A DNA stretch of 64,000 nt from Ewingella americana (GTDB taxonomy: Bacteria; Pseudomonadota; Gammaproteobacteria; Enterobacterales; Enterobacteriaceae): NCBI RefSeq assembly GCF_006438725.1, contig NZ_RCZD01000015.1:1-64000 (forward strand), in the 5' to 3' direction. Below are positions 1 to 17,966 of this stretch, in pieces. The notes under the pieces are model-generated. The model was not told the DNA's origin and did not search any database. It saw only the letters and a program-made list of their open reading frames with translations. Numbering within the stretch: the stretch's first letter is position 1; each line of letters begins with the position of its first letter. The translations under genes and the position numbers were made by a program.

Positions 1-285
1 CTGGTCTCCTATAATCTGCTGAGAAAGGAAATGGTTGATATAGCAGGGGAGGCTGGAGTCATACCGACGCGAATTAGCTTTGTTGCGGCATTAAATATCC
101 TGGTATCGCAGGTCAGAGTGAGCGGTAAAGGCGCTGCGGGAAACATCCCTAAGCATCTGAAAGGAATGAGGGAAAATGTAAAAGCGTTTATCCTTCCGGA
201 AAAAAGAAAGCACCGACGATACGATCGTACAGTGCTTTACATACCACCTAAATATCCGTTCAGTTTTAAGTCACGTGAGGCTTAA
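1..285 (+). pseudogene. IS4-family transposase, C-terminal part (cut by window edge)
   Basis: The frame is open from base 1 and ends at 283-285, giving the last 94 residues of a transposase. The segment starting LVSYNLLRKEM and the later GNIPKHLKGM...KRKHRRYDR...PPKYPF stretch have the layout of the C-terminal domain of IS4-family DDE transposases, where a helix with the late catalytic region is followed by a basic tail. The stop codon lies inside the terminal inverted repeat, as is usual for IS4-type elements. The catalytic residues are outside the window, so it cannot be said whether the full gene is intact. It is typed as pseudogene only because it is incomplete here. Confidence 0.8.
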
Positions 286-298
286 GTGAACGGCATTA
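281..298 (+). mobile_element. right terminal inverted repeat of the IS4-family element
   Basis: The reverse complement of this 18-base segment begins TAATGCCGTTCACTTAAG. It differs at only two positions from the known IS4 end TAATGCCGATCAGTTAAG. The element therefore ends at about base 298, some 35 bases after the stop of dcp, which is transcribed toward it. The other end and the target duplication are outside the window. Confidence 0.75.
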
Positions 299-332
299 GG
301 CACCAATGGCCCGCCTTTTTTTCCGCGATTCC

Positions 333-2495
333 TTACTCTTCTTTTAAACCCCGGTTCTTCAGCATCGGTTCAATCGACGGTGCTTTACCGCGCCAGGTTT
401 CATACAGTTTTTCCAGGTCTTCGCTGTTACCGCGTGACAGGATTTGGTCACGGAATTTCTGTCCGTTTTCACGGGTTAACCCGCCCTGCTCTTCGATACC
501 GGCAAAGGCATCGTCAGCCAGCATTTCGGTCCACAGATAGGCGTAATAACCGGCGGCATAGCCGTTGCCCCAGATGTGCTGGAAGTAGCTGGAACGGTAA
601 CGTGGCGGCACGTAAGCCAGGTCGATATTGTCCTTCTTCAGCGATGCCGCTTCGAATTTATCCACATCCTGCTCCGGCTCACTGGCGCTCAGGCTGTGCC
701 AGTGCATATCGAGCAGCGCGGCGGCCAGCAGTTCGGTCATCTCGTAGCCTTTATTAAACTTGCTGGCCTTCTCGATTTTGTCCTGCAACGCCTGCGGCAT
801 CACTTCACCGGTCTGGTAGTGTTTGGCGAAGTGAGTAAACACTTTCGGATCGCTGGCCCAGTGCTCGTTGAACTGCGACGGGAATTCGACAAAATCGCGC
901 GGCGTGGCGGTGCCGGACAGGCTCGGATACTGCTGGTCGGCGAACAGCCCGTGCAGGGTGTGTCCGAACTCGTGGAACATAGTGATCACGTCATCCCACG
1001 ACAGCAACGCAGGCTGGCCCGCAGCCGGTTTCTGGAAGTTGGCGACGTTATAAATCACCGGTTTGGTACCGAGTAATTTGGACTGATCGACGTAGTTGCT
1101 CATCCACGCGCCGCCGCCTTTGTTGTCGCGCTGGAAGTAGTCGGCGTAGAACAGCGCCATCGATTTTCCGTCTTTGTCGAACACTTCAAACACCCGCACG
1201 TCCGGGTTATAGACCGGCAGATCGTGGCGCTCTTTGAAGGTCACGCCATACAGCAGGTTGGCGGCGTAAAACACGCCGTTTTCCAGCACATTGTTCAGCT
1301 CGAAGTAGGGTTTGATCTGCGCATCGTCCAGGTCATATTTGGCTTTGCGCACCTGTTCGGCATAGTGCTGCCAGTCCCAGGCTGCCAGTTTGAAGCCACC
1401 TTTCTGCTTATCAATTAATGCCTGGATGTCTGCGGCCTCACGTTGCGCCCGCGCCGTGGCAGCCGGAACGATTTTGTGCATAAAATCGAGTGCCGCCTTG
1501 GGTGTTTTCGCCATCTGATCCTGTAACTTCCACGCAGCATACGACGGGAAACCGAGGATTTTCGCCTGCTCCGCGCGTACTTTCGCCAGTTTGGAAATCA
1601 GCTGGCGGGTGTCGTTGGCATCGCCACGTTCAGCCCGGTTAATCGAGGCGTCGTACAGGGCTTTGCGCGTTTCGCGATCTTCCAGCGACTGCAACAGCGG
1701 CTGCTGCGTCGTGTTTTGTAATACCAGCAACCAGGCGTTATCCAGTTTGCGGTCTTTGGCGGCCTGCGCCGCCGCAGAGAGCTCAGCCTCGCTCAGCCCC
1801 GCCAGCTGTTTCTGGTCTTTGAGCGTCAGCCCGCCCGCTTTAGTCGCCGCCAGCAGTTTATTGGTGAACTGGGTGCTGAGCGTGGCAGACTGCTGGTTCA
1901 GTGCCTTGAGTTTCTCTTTATCCGCATCAGAAAGATTCGCACCCGCCAGTTCGAACTCTTTGTAGGTCACTTCAATCAGGCGCTGGGATTCAGGGTCCAG
2001 TTTCAGTGTATGGCGCTGGTCGTAGACCGCTTTCAGCCGCGCAAACAGCTTACTGTTCAGATAAATACTGTCACTCATCGCCGCCAGTTTCGGCGAGGTA
2101 TCTTCATCAATTTTTTGCAGGCCATCAGAAGTATTCGCGCCGGTCATTGCGCCAAATACGTTCATCACACGGGTCAGCAAGCTGCCTGACTTTTCCAGCG
2201 CCACGTAAGTGTTTTCAAAGGTCGGTGGCGCGGTGTCGTTGGCGATTTTGTCCACTTCCGCCAGTTTCTGCTTAATCCCTTCGGCAATCGCCGGGGCATA
2301 ATCGCTTTCCTGATAAAGATTGAACTGCGGCGCCTGGTACTCAAGCGGGCTGCGTTCGAAGAACGGATTGGCGTGTTTTGCCGGACTGTTCATGACATTT
2401 TCCTGCGTTGGGGCAGACGCGGGGGAAGTCTCTGCTGCTACCGCGTACTGACTGCATGCCAGAGTAATGGCCAGAAAGAGGTTTGAAAGACGCAT
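333..2495 (-). CDS. dcp: peptidyl-dipeptidase Dcp (M3 zinc metallopeptidase)
   Basis: The product is 720 residues and belongs to the M3 (thimet oligopeptidase/Dcp) family, which removes C-terminal dipeptides from oligopeptides. The zinc motif HEFGH is visible in the stretch FHEFGHTLHGLF at about residue 505, followed by the family-typical SGTATPRDFVEFPSQFNEHW segment with the third zinc ligand region downstream. The N-terminus (MRLSNLFLAITLACSQYAVAA) is a clear signal peptide with an Ala-rich cleavage site, so this form should be exported to the periplasm. E. coli Dcp is 681 residues, and the extra length is mostly the leader and a low-complexity linker. An upstream frame also opens at 2568, but the ATG at 2495 is preceded by AAGGAG and gives the signal peptide. 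The gene ends close to an IS4 end, and no convincing terminator is seen before the insertion point. Confidence 0.95.
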   Translation of the reverse strand: MRLSNLFLAITLACSQYAVAAETSPASAPTQENVMNSPAKHANPFFERSPLEYQAPQFNLYQESDYAPAIAEGIKQKLAEVDKIANDTAPPTFENTYVALEKSGSLLTRVMNVFGAMTGANTSDGLQKIDEDTSPKLAAMSDSIYLNSKLFARLKAVYDQRHTLKLDPESQRLIEVTYKEFELAGANLSDADKEKLKALNQQSATLSTQFTNKLLAATKAGGLTLKDQKQLAGLSEAELSAAAQAAKDRKLDNAWLLVLQNTTQQPLLQSLEDRETRKALYDASINRAERGDANDTRQLISKLAKVRAEQAKILGFPSYAAWKLQDQMAKTPKAALDFMHKIVPAATARAQREAADIQALIDKQKGGFKLAAWDWQHYAEQVRKAKYDLDDAQIKPYFELNNVLENGVFYAANLLYGVTFKERHDLPVYNPDVRVFEVFDKDGKSMALFYADYFQRDNKGGGAWMSNYVDQSKLLGTKPVIYNVANFQKPAAGQPALLSWDDVITMFHEFGHTLHGLFADQQYPSLSGTATPRDFVEFPSQFNEHWASDPKVFTHFAKHYQTGEVMPQALQDKIEKASKFNKGYEMTELLAAALLDMHWHSLSASEPEQDVDKFEAASLKKDNIDLAYVPPRYRSSYFQHIWGNGYAAGYYAYLWTEMLADDAFAGIEEQGGLTRENGQKFRDQILSRGNSEDLEKLYETWRGKAPSIEPMLKNRGLKEE

Positions 2496-2610
2496 TGATG
2501 ATCTCCTTTGCTATAAATTCCAGTAAGGTCCTGATCATAGTAACAGGTTGGGAGATCAGCAAAATCATGGCGACATTAATGTGAGATCTGCTAGTCTTGC
2601 CGCATAACTA

Positions 2611-2626
2611 CTGTGCATTTTTACAG
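2611..2626 (+). promoter_or_regulatory. LexA (SOS) box in front of the qnr-type gene
   Basis: The 16 bases CTGTGCATTTTTACAG fit the LexA consensus CTGT-N8-ACAG exactly at the conserved arms. The box ends 8 bases before the ATG at 2635, so bound LexA would cover the ribosome-binding and initiation region. The qnrB genes have the same layout, with a LexA box immediately upstream of the start, and are induced by DNA damage. No other strong Shine-Dalgarno sequence is seen; ACAGG inside the box is the best candidate. Confidence 0.85.
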
Positions 2627-2634
2627 GCTTAATC

Positions 2635-3294
2635 ATGATTAAAAATCAAACCTTTACCGATCAGCGTTTCAGCCAGCAAAAAACGCTGGCAGGCGAAATC
2701 TTCCATGATTGCCATTTCCTGCGCTGCCGTTTCGATAGCACAGACCTGTCAGAGACGGCGTTCGTTAACTGCATTTTCTATGATGATGAAACGCAAAAAG
2801 GCTGCTCTTTTCAGCATGCACAGCTTAAGGATGCCAGCTTCAAAAACTGCGATCTCACCATGGCAGATTTCAAAAACATTCAGGCGCTGGGTCTGGAAAT
2901 GCGCGAATGCAAAGCCACCGGCGCAGACTTTGCGGGTGCCAATTTTATGAACATGATCACCGCCCGCACCTGGTTTTGCAGTGCCTTCCTGACCAAAAAT
3001 AATTTTAGCTATGCCAACTTCAGCAAAGTGATTTTGGAGAAGTGCGAACTGTGGGAAAACCGCTGGACCGGCGCCAACATGCAAGGCAGTAACCTGAGCG
3101 GTTCAGATCTTTCCGGCGGCGAATTCACCGAATTCAACTGGAACGACGTCAACGTCACCCACTGCGACCTGACCAATTCCGATCTCGGCGAGCTCAACCT
3201 GCGAAAAGTGGACCTCGACGGTGTGAAAATCGACGACTGGCAGCAGAGTCATTTGCTGGAGAAATTGGGCGTGATTGTGATTCATTCGAAGTAG
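2635..3294 (+). CDS. Qnr-family pentapeptide-repeat protein
   Basis: The 219-residue product is built almost wholly of pentapeptide repeats with a central F or L every five residues. It shares long blocks with QnrB and the Serratia SmaQnr protein: FMNMITARTWFCSA, SYANFSKVILEKCELWENRW, GSDLSGGEF and THCDLTNSDLGEL. Qnr proteins form a right-handed quadrilateral beta-helix dimer that binds DNA gyrase and topoisomerase IV and lowers fluoroquinolone susceptibility. The length matches QnrB (214-226 residues), and the interruption around QKGCSF matches the glycine hinge between the two coils. The gene stands alone between dcp (opposite strand) and cytX, with no integron, IS common region or plasmid signature beside it. 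It therefore looks like a resident chromosomal qnr. Identity to named Qnr groups was not computed, so no allele name is given. Confidence 0.9.
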   Translation: MIKNQTFTDQRFSQQKTLAGEIFHDCHFLRCRFDSTDLSETAFVNCIFYDDETQKGCSFQHAQLKDASFKNCDLTMADFKNIQALGLEMRECKATGADFAGANFMNMITARTWFCSAFLTKNNFSYANFSKVILEKCELWENRWTGANMQGSNLSGSDLSGGEFTEFNWNDVNVTHCDLTNSDLGELNLRKVDLDGVKIDDWQQSHLLEKLGVIVIHSK

Positions 3295-3416
3295 GATATG
3301 CGAAGCAGGGTTAAGTGAAAGAGACTGCATAAAAATGCTCTGTTACATCACCCTCCATCAGAATTGCACAGCAATATGCTATAACAGCCGTTCGCTGTGG
3401 CTACGAAATTAACCTT

Positions 3417-4676
3417 ATGAAAGATAATAGTATTTATTCTCCTCAATCCTCGGTGCCGGTGACGTCGCGGGTGCTGGGTTGGTCGGATTTATTCTCGCTG
3501 TGGTTCTCGCTCGGTATGGGCCTGATGGTGTTGCAGGCGGGTGCGATTTTGGCACCGGGTCTGGGGATGGCAGGGGCAATTACCGCCATTTTGCTGGGAA
3601 CGGCGGTGGGTGTGGCGTTGCTGGCACTGGTTGGGGTCATTGGTGGGCAGACGGGCATGTCGTCGATGGCGTCGCTGAAACTGAGCCTCGGCAAACGCGG
3701 CGTGGCGCTGCCGGTGCTGTTCAATCTGATCCAACTGGTTGGCTGGGGCGCGTTCGAGATCGTCGTGATGCGCGACGCCGCCAGTTTGCTGGCGCAGCGG
3801 GCATGGGGAAGCGAAAGCCTGTGGGCGAACCCGACGCTGTGGACCTTTATTTTCGGTGCCGTTGCTACGTTGTTGGCGGTAAGCGGCCCGCTGGCGTTTA
3901 TCCGCGTGGTGCTGCGCCGCTGGGGCATCTGGCTGTTGATGGCCAGCTGCGCGTGGCTGACGGTATATCTGTTCCAGCATGCCAATCTCGTTGCCCTGTG
4001 GCACAAAGCCGGTGATGGCTCGATGCCATTCGCCATGGCCTGTGACATCGTGGTGTCGATGGCCTTTTCGTGGCTGCCGCTGGTGTCCGATTACACCCGT
4101 TTTGGCAAATCCGCCCGGCAGAACTTCTGGGGCACGGCCTGCGGATTCTTCCTCGGCAGCGTATGGATGATGTCACTCGGAGTTGCCTATACACTGGCGT
4201 TTGTCAGCACATCGACCGACGCCAATGCGCTGCTGCTGGCGCTGTCCGGCGTGGCACTTGGTATTCCGCTGCTGCTGATTTTAGTCGATGAACACGAAAA
4301 TGCCTTTGCCGATATCCACTCAGCGGCCGTATCTGCTGGCACTTCATTACCGCTCAGTATCGGCAAGCTGACGCTGGGGATTGGCCTGCTGTGTACGCTG
4401 ATTGCCTGGCGCGTTCCACTCACACAATACGAAAACTTCCTGCTGCTGATTGGTTCCGTCTTTGCGCCACTGTTCGGCGTGGTGCTGACGCATCACTTTG
4501 TCTTGCGTCAGCAGACTACCCGCGACCTGAACGGACGATCGCTTGCGGCCTGGGCCATCGGTATTGTGGTCTATCAACTGATGGCAAACTTCCTGCCCGA
4601 TATCGGTGCGACACTTCCTTCGCTGTTTGTCGCGGGATGGGTGTGCTGGGGCTTGGGGCGCAAGGTAAATAGCTAA
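3417..4676 (+). CDS. cytX: CytX-like NCS1 permease (putative hydroxymethylpyrimidine transporter)
   Basis: The product has 419 residues and about 12 predicted membrane helices. It resembles the nucleobase:cation symporter-1 family, with the N-terminal SLGMGLMVLQAGAILAPGLGMAGAI helix and the later SLGKRGVALPVLFNLIQLVGWGAFE block typical of CytX. CytX proteins are thought to import hydroxymethylpyrimidine for thiamine salvage. That role is inferred from the family. No thi-box (TPP riboswitch) is visible in the 120-base leader, so thiamine control cannot be supported here. The ATG at 3417 has only a weak upstream Shine-Dalgarno sequence. The gene appears monocistronic and is followed directly by a hairpin terminator. 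Confidence 0.75.
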   Translation: MKDNSIYSPQSSVPVTSRVLGWSDLFSLWFSLGMGLMVLQAGAILAPGLGMAGAITAILLGTAVGVALLALVGVIGGQTGMSSMASLKLSLGKRGVALPVLFNLIQLVGWGAFEIVVMRDAASLLAQRAWGSESLWANPTLWTFIFGAVATLLAVSGPLAFIRVVLRRWGIWLLMASCAWLTVYLFQHANLVALWHKAGDGSMPFAMACDIVVSMAFSWLPLVSDYTRFGKSARQNFWGTACGFFLGSVWMMSLGVAYTLAFVSTSTDANALLLALSGVALGIPLLLILVDEHENAFADIHSAAVSAGTSLPLSIGKLTLGIGLLCTLIAWRVPLTQYENFLLLIGSVFAPLFGVVLTHHFVLRQQTTRDLNGRSLAAWAIGIVVYQLMANFLPDIGATLPSLFVAGWVCWGLGRKVNS

Positions 4677-4707
4677 AAAAACCGCCCCGAAGGGCGGTTC
4701 CTTTATT
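4675..4707. terminator. bidirectional rho-independent terminator after cytX and the small minus-strand gene
   Basis: A perfect stem of eight base pairs (arms at 4680-4687 and 4692-4699) closes on a CGAA tetraloop. Read on the minus strand the stem is followed by seven T residues. On the plus strand the T run is broken by CC. It is therefore best placed to end a minus-strand transcript, which supports a real minus-strand gene at 4703-4831. Confidence 0.8.
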
Positions 4708-4831
4708 GTGACAAACCAGATCTTAAGTTGATGCTGAAGTTGATGTGAGAAACGTTAATGTTCCATCCATCTCCCGCTGGCGTCATCAAAGAACCCAGCA
4801 CAACGATCAGTGCATAAATACACTTTTTCAT
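4703..4831 (-). CDS. small putative exported or membrane peptide, 42 residues
   Basis: The frame reads MKKCIYALIVVLGSLMTPAG, then a polar tail ending NLRSGLSQ. It has a Lys-Lys N-terminus, a hydrophobic core of about 15 residues and then a Pro-Ala-Gly break, which is the shape of a signal peptide or a short membrane anchor. An AAAAGG sequence ends eight bases before the ATG and is a fair ribosome-binding site. The stop codon lies inside the terminator that faces this strand. The leader upstream can fold into a long hairpin (arms near 4865-4874 and 4915-4926). I do not recognise the family. It could be a type I toxin-like peptide, a small stress protein or a chance frame. Confidence 0.45.
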   Translation of the reverse strand: MKKCIYALIVVLGSLMTPAGDGWNINVSHINFSINLRSGLSQ

Positions 4832-5146
4832 TGTTTCGGCCTTTTAGAGCCGCGTTTCACCAATAAGCACCGGGACCCACTGACGAAGGACAAGCAGTGT
4901 TTGAGCTACCTGTACCCGCGGTGCTTAAGTTCTAATTTCAAGCCCGGTGACCCGTCTCTAAACGGGCAAATTAGCCCCGCGCAGATGCTACCATTAAGAC
5001 CATAAAATAAATAAGGTTATTGATCATAATTTAAACTTGTGATGCTTTTATCCGTAGTGTAAATTAAAGGCGTTTGGGCTGCCTGTACCCGCTTGTTTCA
5101 AGCGAGTGAAAAATGGGAAAGTTTAGCGCTAACTGAACTCCCCAAC
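4832..5146. other. gene-poor, hairpin-rich segment with a 20-bp near-repeat
   Basis: This 315-base stretch holds no convincing long gene. It contains two copies of TTTGRGCTRCCTGTACCCGC at 4900-4919 and 5073-5092, matching at 18 of 20 positions and in the same orientation. The first copy lies in the apical part of a hairpin whose outer arms are AAGCACCG (4865-4872) and CGGTGCTT (4919-4926). The second overlaps a perfect CGCTTG-TTT-CAAGCG hairpin at 5090-5104. An 18-codon hydrophobic frame (4971-5027, minus strand) lies between the copies but has no ribosome-binding site. A regulatory RNA pair is possible but not shown. Confidence 0.5.
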
Positions 5147-5176
5147 AAAAAAACCGCTCTCTAAAGCGGTTTTTTT
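5147..5176. terminator. bidirectional terminator downstream of ygjK
   Basis: An inverted repeat with AACCGCT and AGCGGTT arms is flanked by seven A residues on one side and seven T residues on the other, so it can work in both directions. It lies 38 bases after the stop of the minus-strand ygjK and should end the ygjJ-ygjK transcript. Confidence 0.85.
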
Positions 5177-5213
5177 GTGCCTAAAATTCAGCCGTTACGA
5201 CGAACGGCTCACC

Positions 5214-8782
<3,569 letters not shown>

Positions 8783-8869
8783 TTAACTGCGTCACATCGA
8801 GATTTTGGCCATTGGGACACGGATCCAATGTATACATGTGTCCGCGTAGCCTTTAAGCTAACTGACTGA

Positions 8870-9880
<1,011 letters not shown>

Positions 9881-10022
9881 TACCGGCTTCCCGATTGCCA
9901 CTCTCTGGCGCCATGTTTTTAGATGAACAATGGGCGTCAGAGGGATCCACTGCAACCGGTAAAATTAACGACATGATCCTCAAGCAGATTTTTTATTTAT
10001 TGTGATCCCTCTGACAATCGGT

Positions 10023-13628
<3,606 letters not shown>

Positions 13629-13640
13629 TAAAAAACCTAA

Positions 13641-15170
<1,530 letters not shown>

Positions 15171-15185
15171 CGGCCAGTATTGCGC

Positions 15186-15217
15186 GCATAAAAAAACCGC
15201 CGGGTTAAAGGCGGTTT
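15186..15217. terminator. terminator between ygjI and mqo (convergent genes)
   Basis: An AAACCGCC...GGCGGTTT stem is flanked by A residues on the left and T residues on the right, so it can end transcripts from both sides. It lies between the stops of two convergent genes. Confidence 0.8.
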
Positions 15218-15240
15218 TGCATTTTATCTCAGTCGACAAT

Positions 15241-16890
15241 TTACAACGCGACGTCAGCCACCTGTTTCTGCTCCTGCCCCGGTTTAGGGGCAGAAGAATT
15301 ATCCGCCGCCGGCGCCGGTTCGACCGGTTTTGGCTGTGGATTGTCCAACATCAGAACACGGCTGGTGTCGCCCAGTTCTTTTTCAGTGGCTTCAACATTA
15401 CCGTTCAGTTGCGTGCCATACGAAGGGATAATCTCCTTCAGTTTGGCCTGCCATGCTGGCGTCGCGACTTTGTCTTTGAAGACTTTTTCCATCAGGTGCA
15501 GCATGATCGGTGCGGCGGTAGAAGCGCCCGGTGAGGCCCCCAGCAGCGCGGTGATGCTGCCATCTTTGGCGCTGACCACTTCGGTGCCCAGGCGCAGAAC
15601 GCCGCCTTCTTGCTCATCTTTTTTGATGATCTGCACGCGTTGACCCGCTTCCCACAGACGCCAGTCGGCTTTCTTCGCATCCGGGAAGTATTCACGCAGC
15701 GCATCAAAACGGTCGTCGTCGGACAACATCACCTGGCTGACCAGGTATTTCACCAGATCAAAGTTGTCGATACCGACGTGGGTCATCGGCATGATGTTGG
15801 AGAAGTTAACGCTGCCGAACAAGTCCCACAGGGAGCCGTTTTTGAGGAATTTGCTGGAGAAGGTGGCGAACGGCCCGAACAGCAGAACCTGTTTGCCATC
15901 AAGAATGCGGGTGTCGAGGTGCGGAACGGACATCGGCGGCGAGCCAACGGACGCTTTACCGTACACTTTCGCCAGGTGACGTTTTACCACGTCCGGGTTT
16001 TCCGTCACCAGGAATTCACCGCCGACTGGGAAGCCGCCGTAGTTATCCGCTTCAGGAATGCCGGATTTTTGCAGCAGGGTCAGAGACGCGCCGCCTGCAC
16101 CGATAAACACGAATTTTGCTTTGATGACACTCTCTTTGTCGCCATTTTTCAGGTCAGCCACCGTCACGTTCCAGGTGTTATCCGGGTTACGTTTGATTTC
16201 ACGGACTTCGTGGCCGAGGCTCAGTGAGAAATTAGGTTTCTTCTGCAAAGAAGCCACCAGCTGGCGCGTGATTTCGCCGAAGTTCACGTCGGTACCGATC
16301 GGAATACGGGTCGCTGCGACTTTCTGTTTCGGGTCGCGGCCTTCCATCACCAGTGGGATCCACTGTTTGATTTTCGCCGGGTCTTCTGAGTATTCCATGC
16401 CACGGAACAACGTGCTTTGTTGCAACGCGGCGTGGCGTTTACGCAAGAAGTTGATGTTGTCGTCGCCCCACACAAAACTCATGTGCGGCGTGCTGTTGAT
16501 GAAGGAGCGCGGGTCATGCAGTACGCCATTCTCCACCTGATAAGACCAGAACTGGCGGGAAATCTGGAAGGACTCGTTGATCTCAACCGCTTTGGAGATG
16601 TCGATGCTGCCGTCGGCTTTTTCCGGCGTGTAGTTCATTTCCGCCAGCGCGGAGTGGCCGGTACCGGCGTTGTTCCAGCCGTTGGAGCTTTCCAGTGCAA
16701 CACCATCCAGACGCTCAACCATATTGATTGACCAGTCCGGTTCTAATTCCTGAAGGTATGTCCCCAACGTCGCGCTCATAATGCCGCCGCCGATCAGTAG
16801 TACATCGACGGGCTTTTCATCTTTTGCGAACGTTGACTGACTGAAGGCAACCACGTTAAGGCAGAAGATCATGGCGAGTATTTTTCTCAT
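15241..16890 (-). CDS. mqo: malate:quinone oxidoreductase
   Basis: The 549-residue protein matches Mqo, the FAD-dependent membrane-associated enzyme that oxidises malate to oxaloacetate and passes electrons to quinone. The FAD-binding motif [16 protein letters not shown] is near residue 30, and [20 protein letters not shown] and [15 protein letters not shown] are diagnostic. It carries the N-terminal hydrophobic leader-like segment and the Pro/Lys-rich tail ending KQVADVAL seen in the enterobacterial form, so it is full length. It is monocistronic, with convergent terminators downstream. Confidence 0.96.
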   Translation of the reverse strand: MRKILAMIFCLNVVAFSQSTFAKDEKPVDVLLIGGGIMSATLGTYLQELEPDWSINMVERLDGVALESSNGWNNAGTGHSALAEMNYTPEKADGSIDISKAVEINESFQISRQFWSYQVENGVLHDPRSFINSTPHMSFVWGDDNINFLRKRHAALQQSTLFRGMEYSEDPAKIKQWIPLVMEGRDPKQKVAATRIPIGTDVNFGEITRQLVASLQKKPNFSLSLGHEVREIKRNPDNTWNVTVADLKNGDKESVIKAKFVFIGAGGASLTLLQKSGIPEADNYGGFPVGGEFLVTENPDVVKRHLAKVYGKASVGSPPMSVPHLDTRILDGKQVLLFGPFATFSSKFLKNGSLWDLFGSVNFSNIMPMTHVGIDNFDLVKYLVSQVMLSDDDRFDALREYFPDAKKADWRLWEAGQRVQIIKKDEQEGGVLRLGTEVVSAKDGSITALLGASPGASTAAPIMLHLMEKVFKDKVATPAWQAKLKEIIPSYGTQLNGNVEATEKELGDTSRVLMLDNPQPKPVEPAPAADNSSAPKPGQEQKQVADVAL

Positions 16891-17192
16891 GACGTCTGTT
16901 TCTCTGAATGTTTAGTTTTTGTTTTGCAGGTGAAAGCTATCCAGATCTCCCTGGATAAACGAAATCAACAACCCGATGCGGTGGGAAACAAGCGATTATT
17001 TCCACAGAGTGTGAAAGGACAATAATGCGGAGTAACGAAAACAGCGGCAAACAACGACAAATCAACCACACAAATGTTACCGAATACTCATATTATCGAG
17101 ATTTCGCAAACATTTTAACATTGCCGTTACGTGCATTAACAATAGTTTACTGCTTTAAATAATTACATAAGTGAGTGTCACGGCCACCTTCC
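16891..17192. other. upstream region of mqo
   Basis: No gene is seen in these 302 bases between mqo and the stop of the anti-sigma gene, both on the minus strand. The region should hold the mqo promoter and the end of the sigma operon. An inverted repeat ATCCAG-N6-CTGGAT at 16939-16956, about 50 bases before the mqo start, could be an operator. I could not assign a regulator. Confidence 0.5.
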
Positions 17193-17966
17193 TCAGGCAA
17201 TGGTGGCCCGCAAAGCCCCCGCACGCACCGCCATTTCCGCTGCCGGGCAGTGGCCGATGAACATAAAGTTGTAGCCAGCATTGCGCCAGTAAACCACGTT
17301 CATCCCCTGTCGGATTTCACTCTCCTGCGGCGTACTGTTTTGCTGTTCGCTGCGGGTAATACAGAGCGCCATCGGCCCGTACTCTTCATCGAGATAAGAG
17401 ATCTGTGCAATATCATAGTCGTCGTAATGCAGAATGCGGGCATTCTTCAATGTCGCGCCCGGCACCGCCAGTGCAGCCGGGCTTAACGCGATACCCAGCG
17501 TGTTTTGTACCCGCGAGAGCTGCTGTTGTTGCTGTTCGGCGGTATCATTGACGTCCGCCAGCGTCTGCGCGGTATACAGCGACATATAACCGGCAACGCG
17601 CTCGCGCCAGTTGCTATCGGCGGCAGAAACCTGTGCCGAGTAACGTCCGGCGAGCAAGCCGACCGCCAAAAAACTCACCGACGCCGCCAGCAGTCTGCGG
17701 CGACTTATCCCGACCGGCCTGACGGCTTCAGGAATGGCATCGAGCCGTGCCTGTAAAGCAGCCAGCGGTGCCTGCGCCAGCATCGGCTCAAAGGCATCGT
17801 GGAAAGGTAAACTACTGTGCGAAAGCAACGTCAGGCGTTCGCTGAGGATCTCATCCTCCTGCAAACGCCTGGCAAACTGTTCACGTTCGGCGCGGCTGAG
17901 CTGGTTATCCAGATAAGCTACCAGCACCTCATCAGAGAAAGGAACGGGAAGACACTTTTGCGTCAT
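17193..17966 (-). CDS. anti-sigma factor, membrane-anchored
   Basis: The 257-residue protein begins with a short cytoplasmic zinc-finger-like or anti-sigma helical region (DEVLVAYLDNQLSRAEREQF), without the HxxxCxxC of ZAS proteins. A single hydrophobic segment follows near residues 90-112 (RRRLLAASVSFLAVGLLAGRY), then a periplasmic domain. This architecture and the four-base ATGA overlap with the upstream ECF sigma gene mark it as the cognate anti-sigma factor. The RRRLL sequence before the hydrophobic segment resembles a twin-arginine signal, but it is internal and most likely only sets membrane topology. The inducing signal is unknown. Confidence 0.75.
   Translation of the reverse strand: MTQKCLPVPFSDEVLVAYLDNQLSRAEREQFARRLQEDEILSERLTLLSHSSLPFHDAFEPMLAQAPLAALQARLDAIPEAVRPVGISRRRLLAASVSFLAVGLLAGRYSAQVSAADSNWRERVAGYMSLYTAQTLADVNDTAEQQQQQLSRVQNTLGIALSPAALAVPGATLKNARILHYDDYDIAQISYLDEEYGPMALCITRSEQQNSTPQESEIRQGMNVVYWRNAGYNFMFIGHCPAAEMAVRAGALRATIA

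Noticed and set aside
3295-3416. Possible TPP riboswitch in front of cytX
   Set aside because: The conserved thi-box words (CTGAGA, ACCTGATCTGG-like) are absent and the leader is only about 120 bases.
4971-5027. 18-codon hydrophobic frame (MINNLIYFMV...) on the minus strand, similar in size to Ibs toxins
   Set aside because: There is no Shine-Dalgarno sequence or clear promoter. It is noted in the gap entry but not called as a gene.
8828-8837. ATGTATACAT palindrome within GGACAC...GTGTCC arms upstream of ebgR as a second operator
   Set aside because: It is a short palindrome with no counterpart at ebgA or ygjJ. It may only be part of the ebgR promoter.
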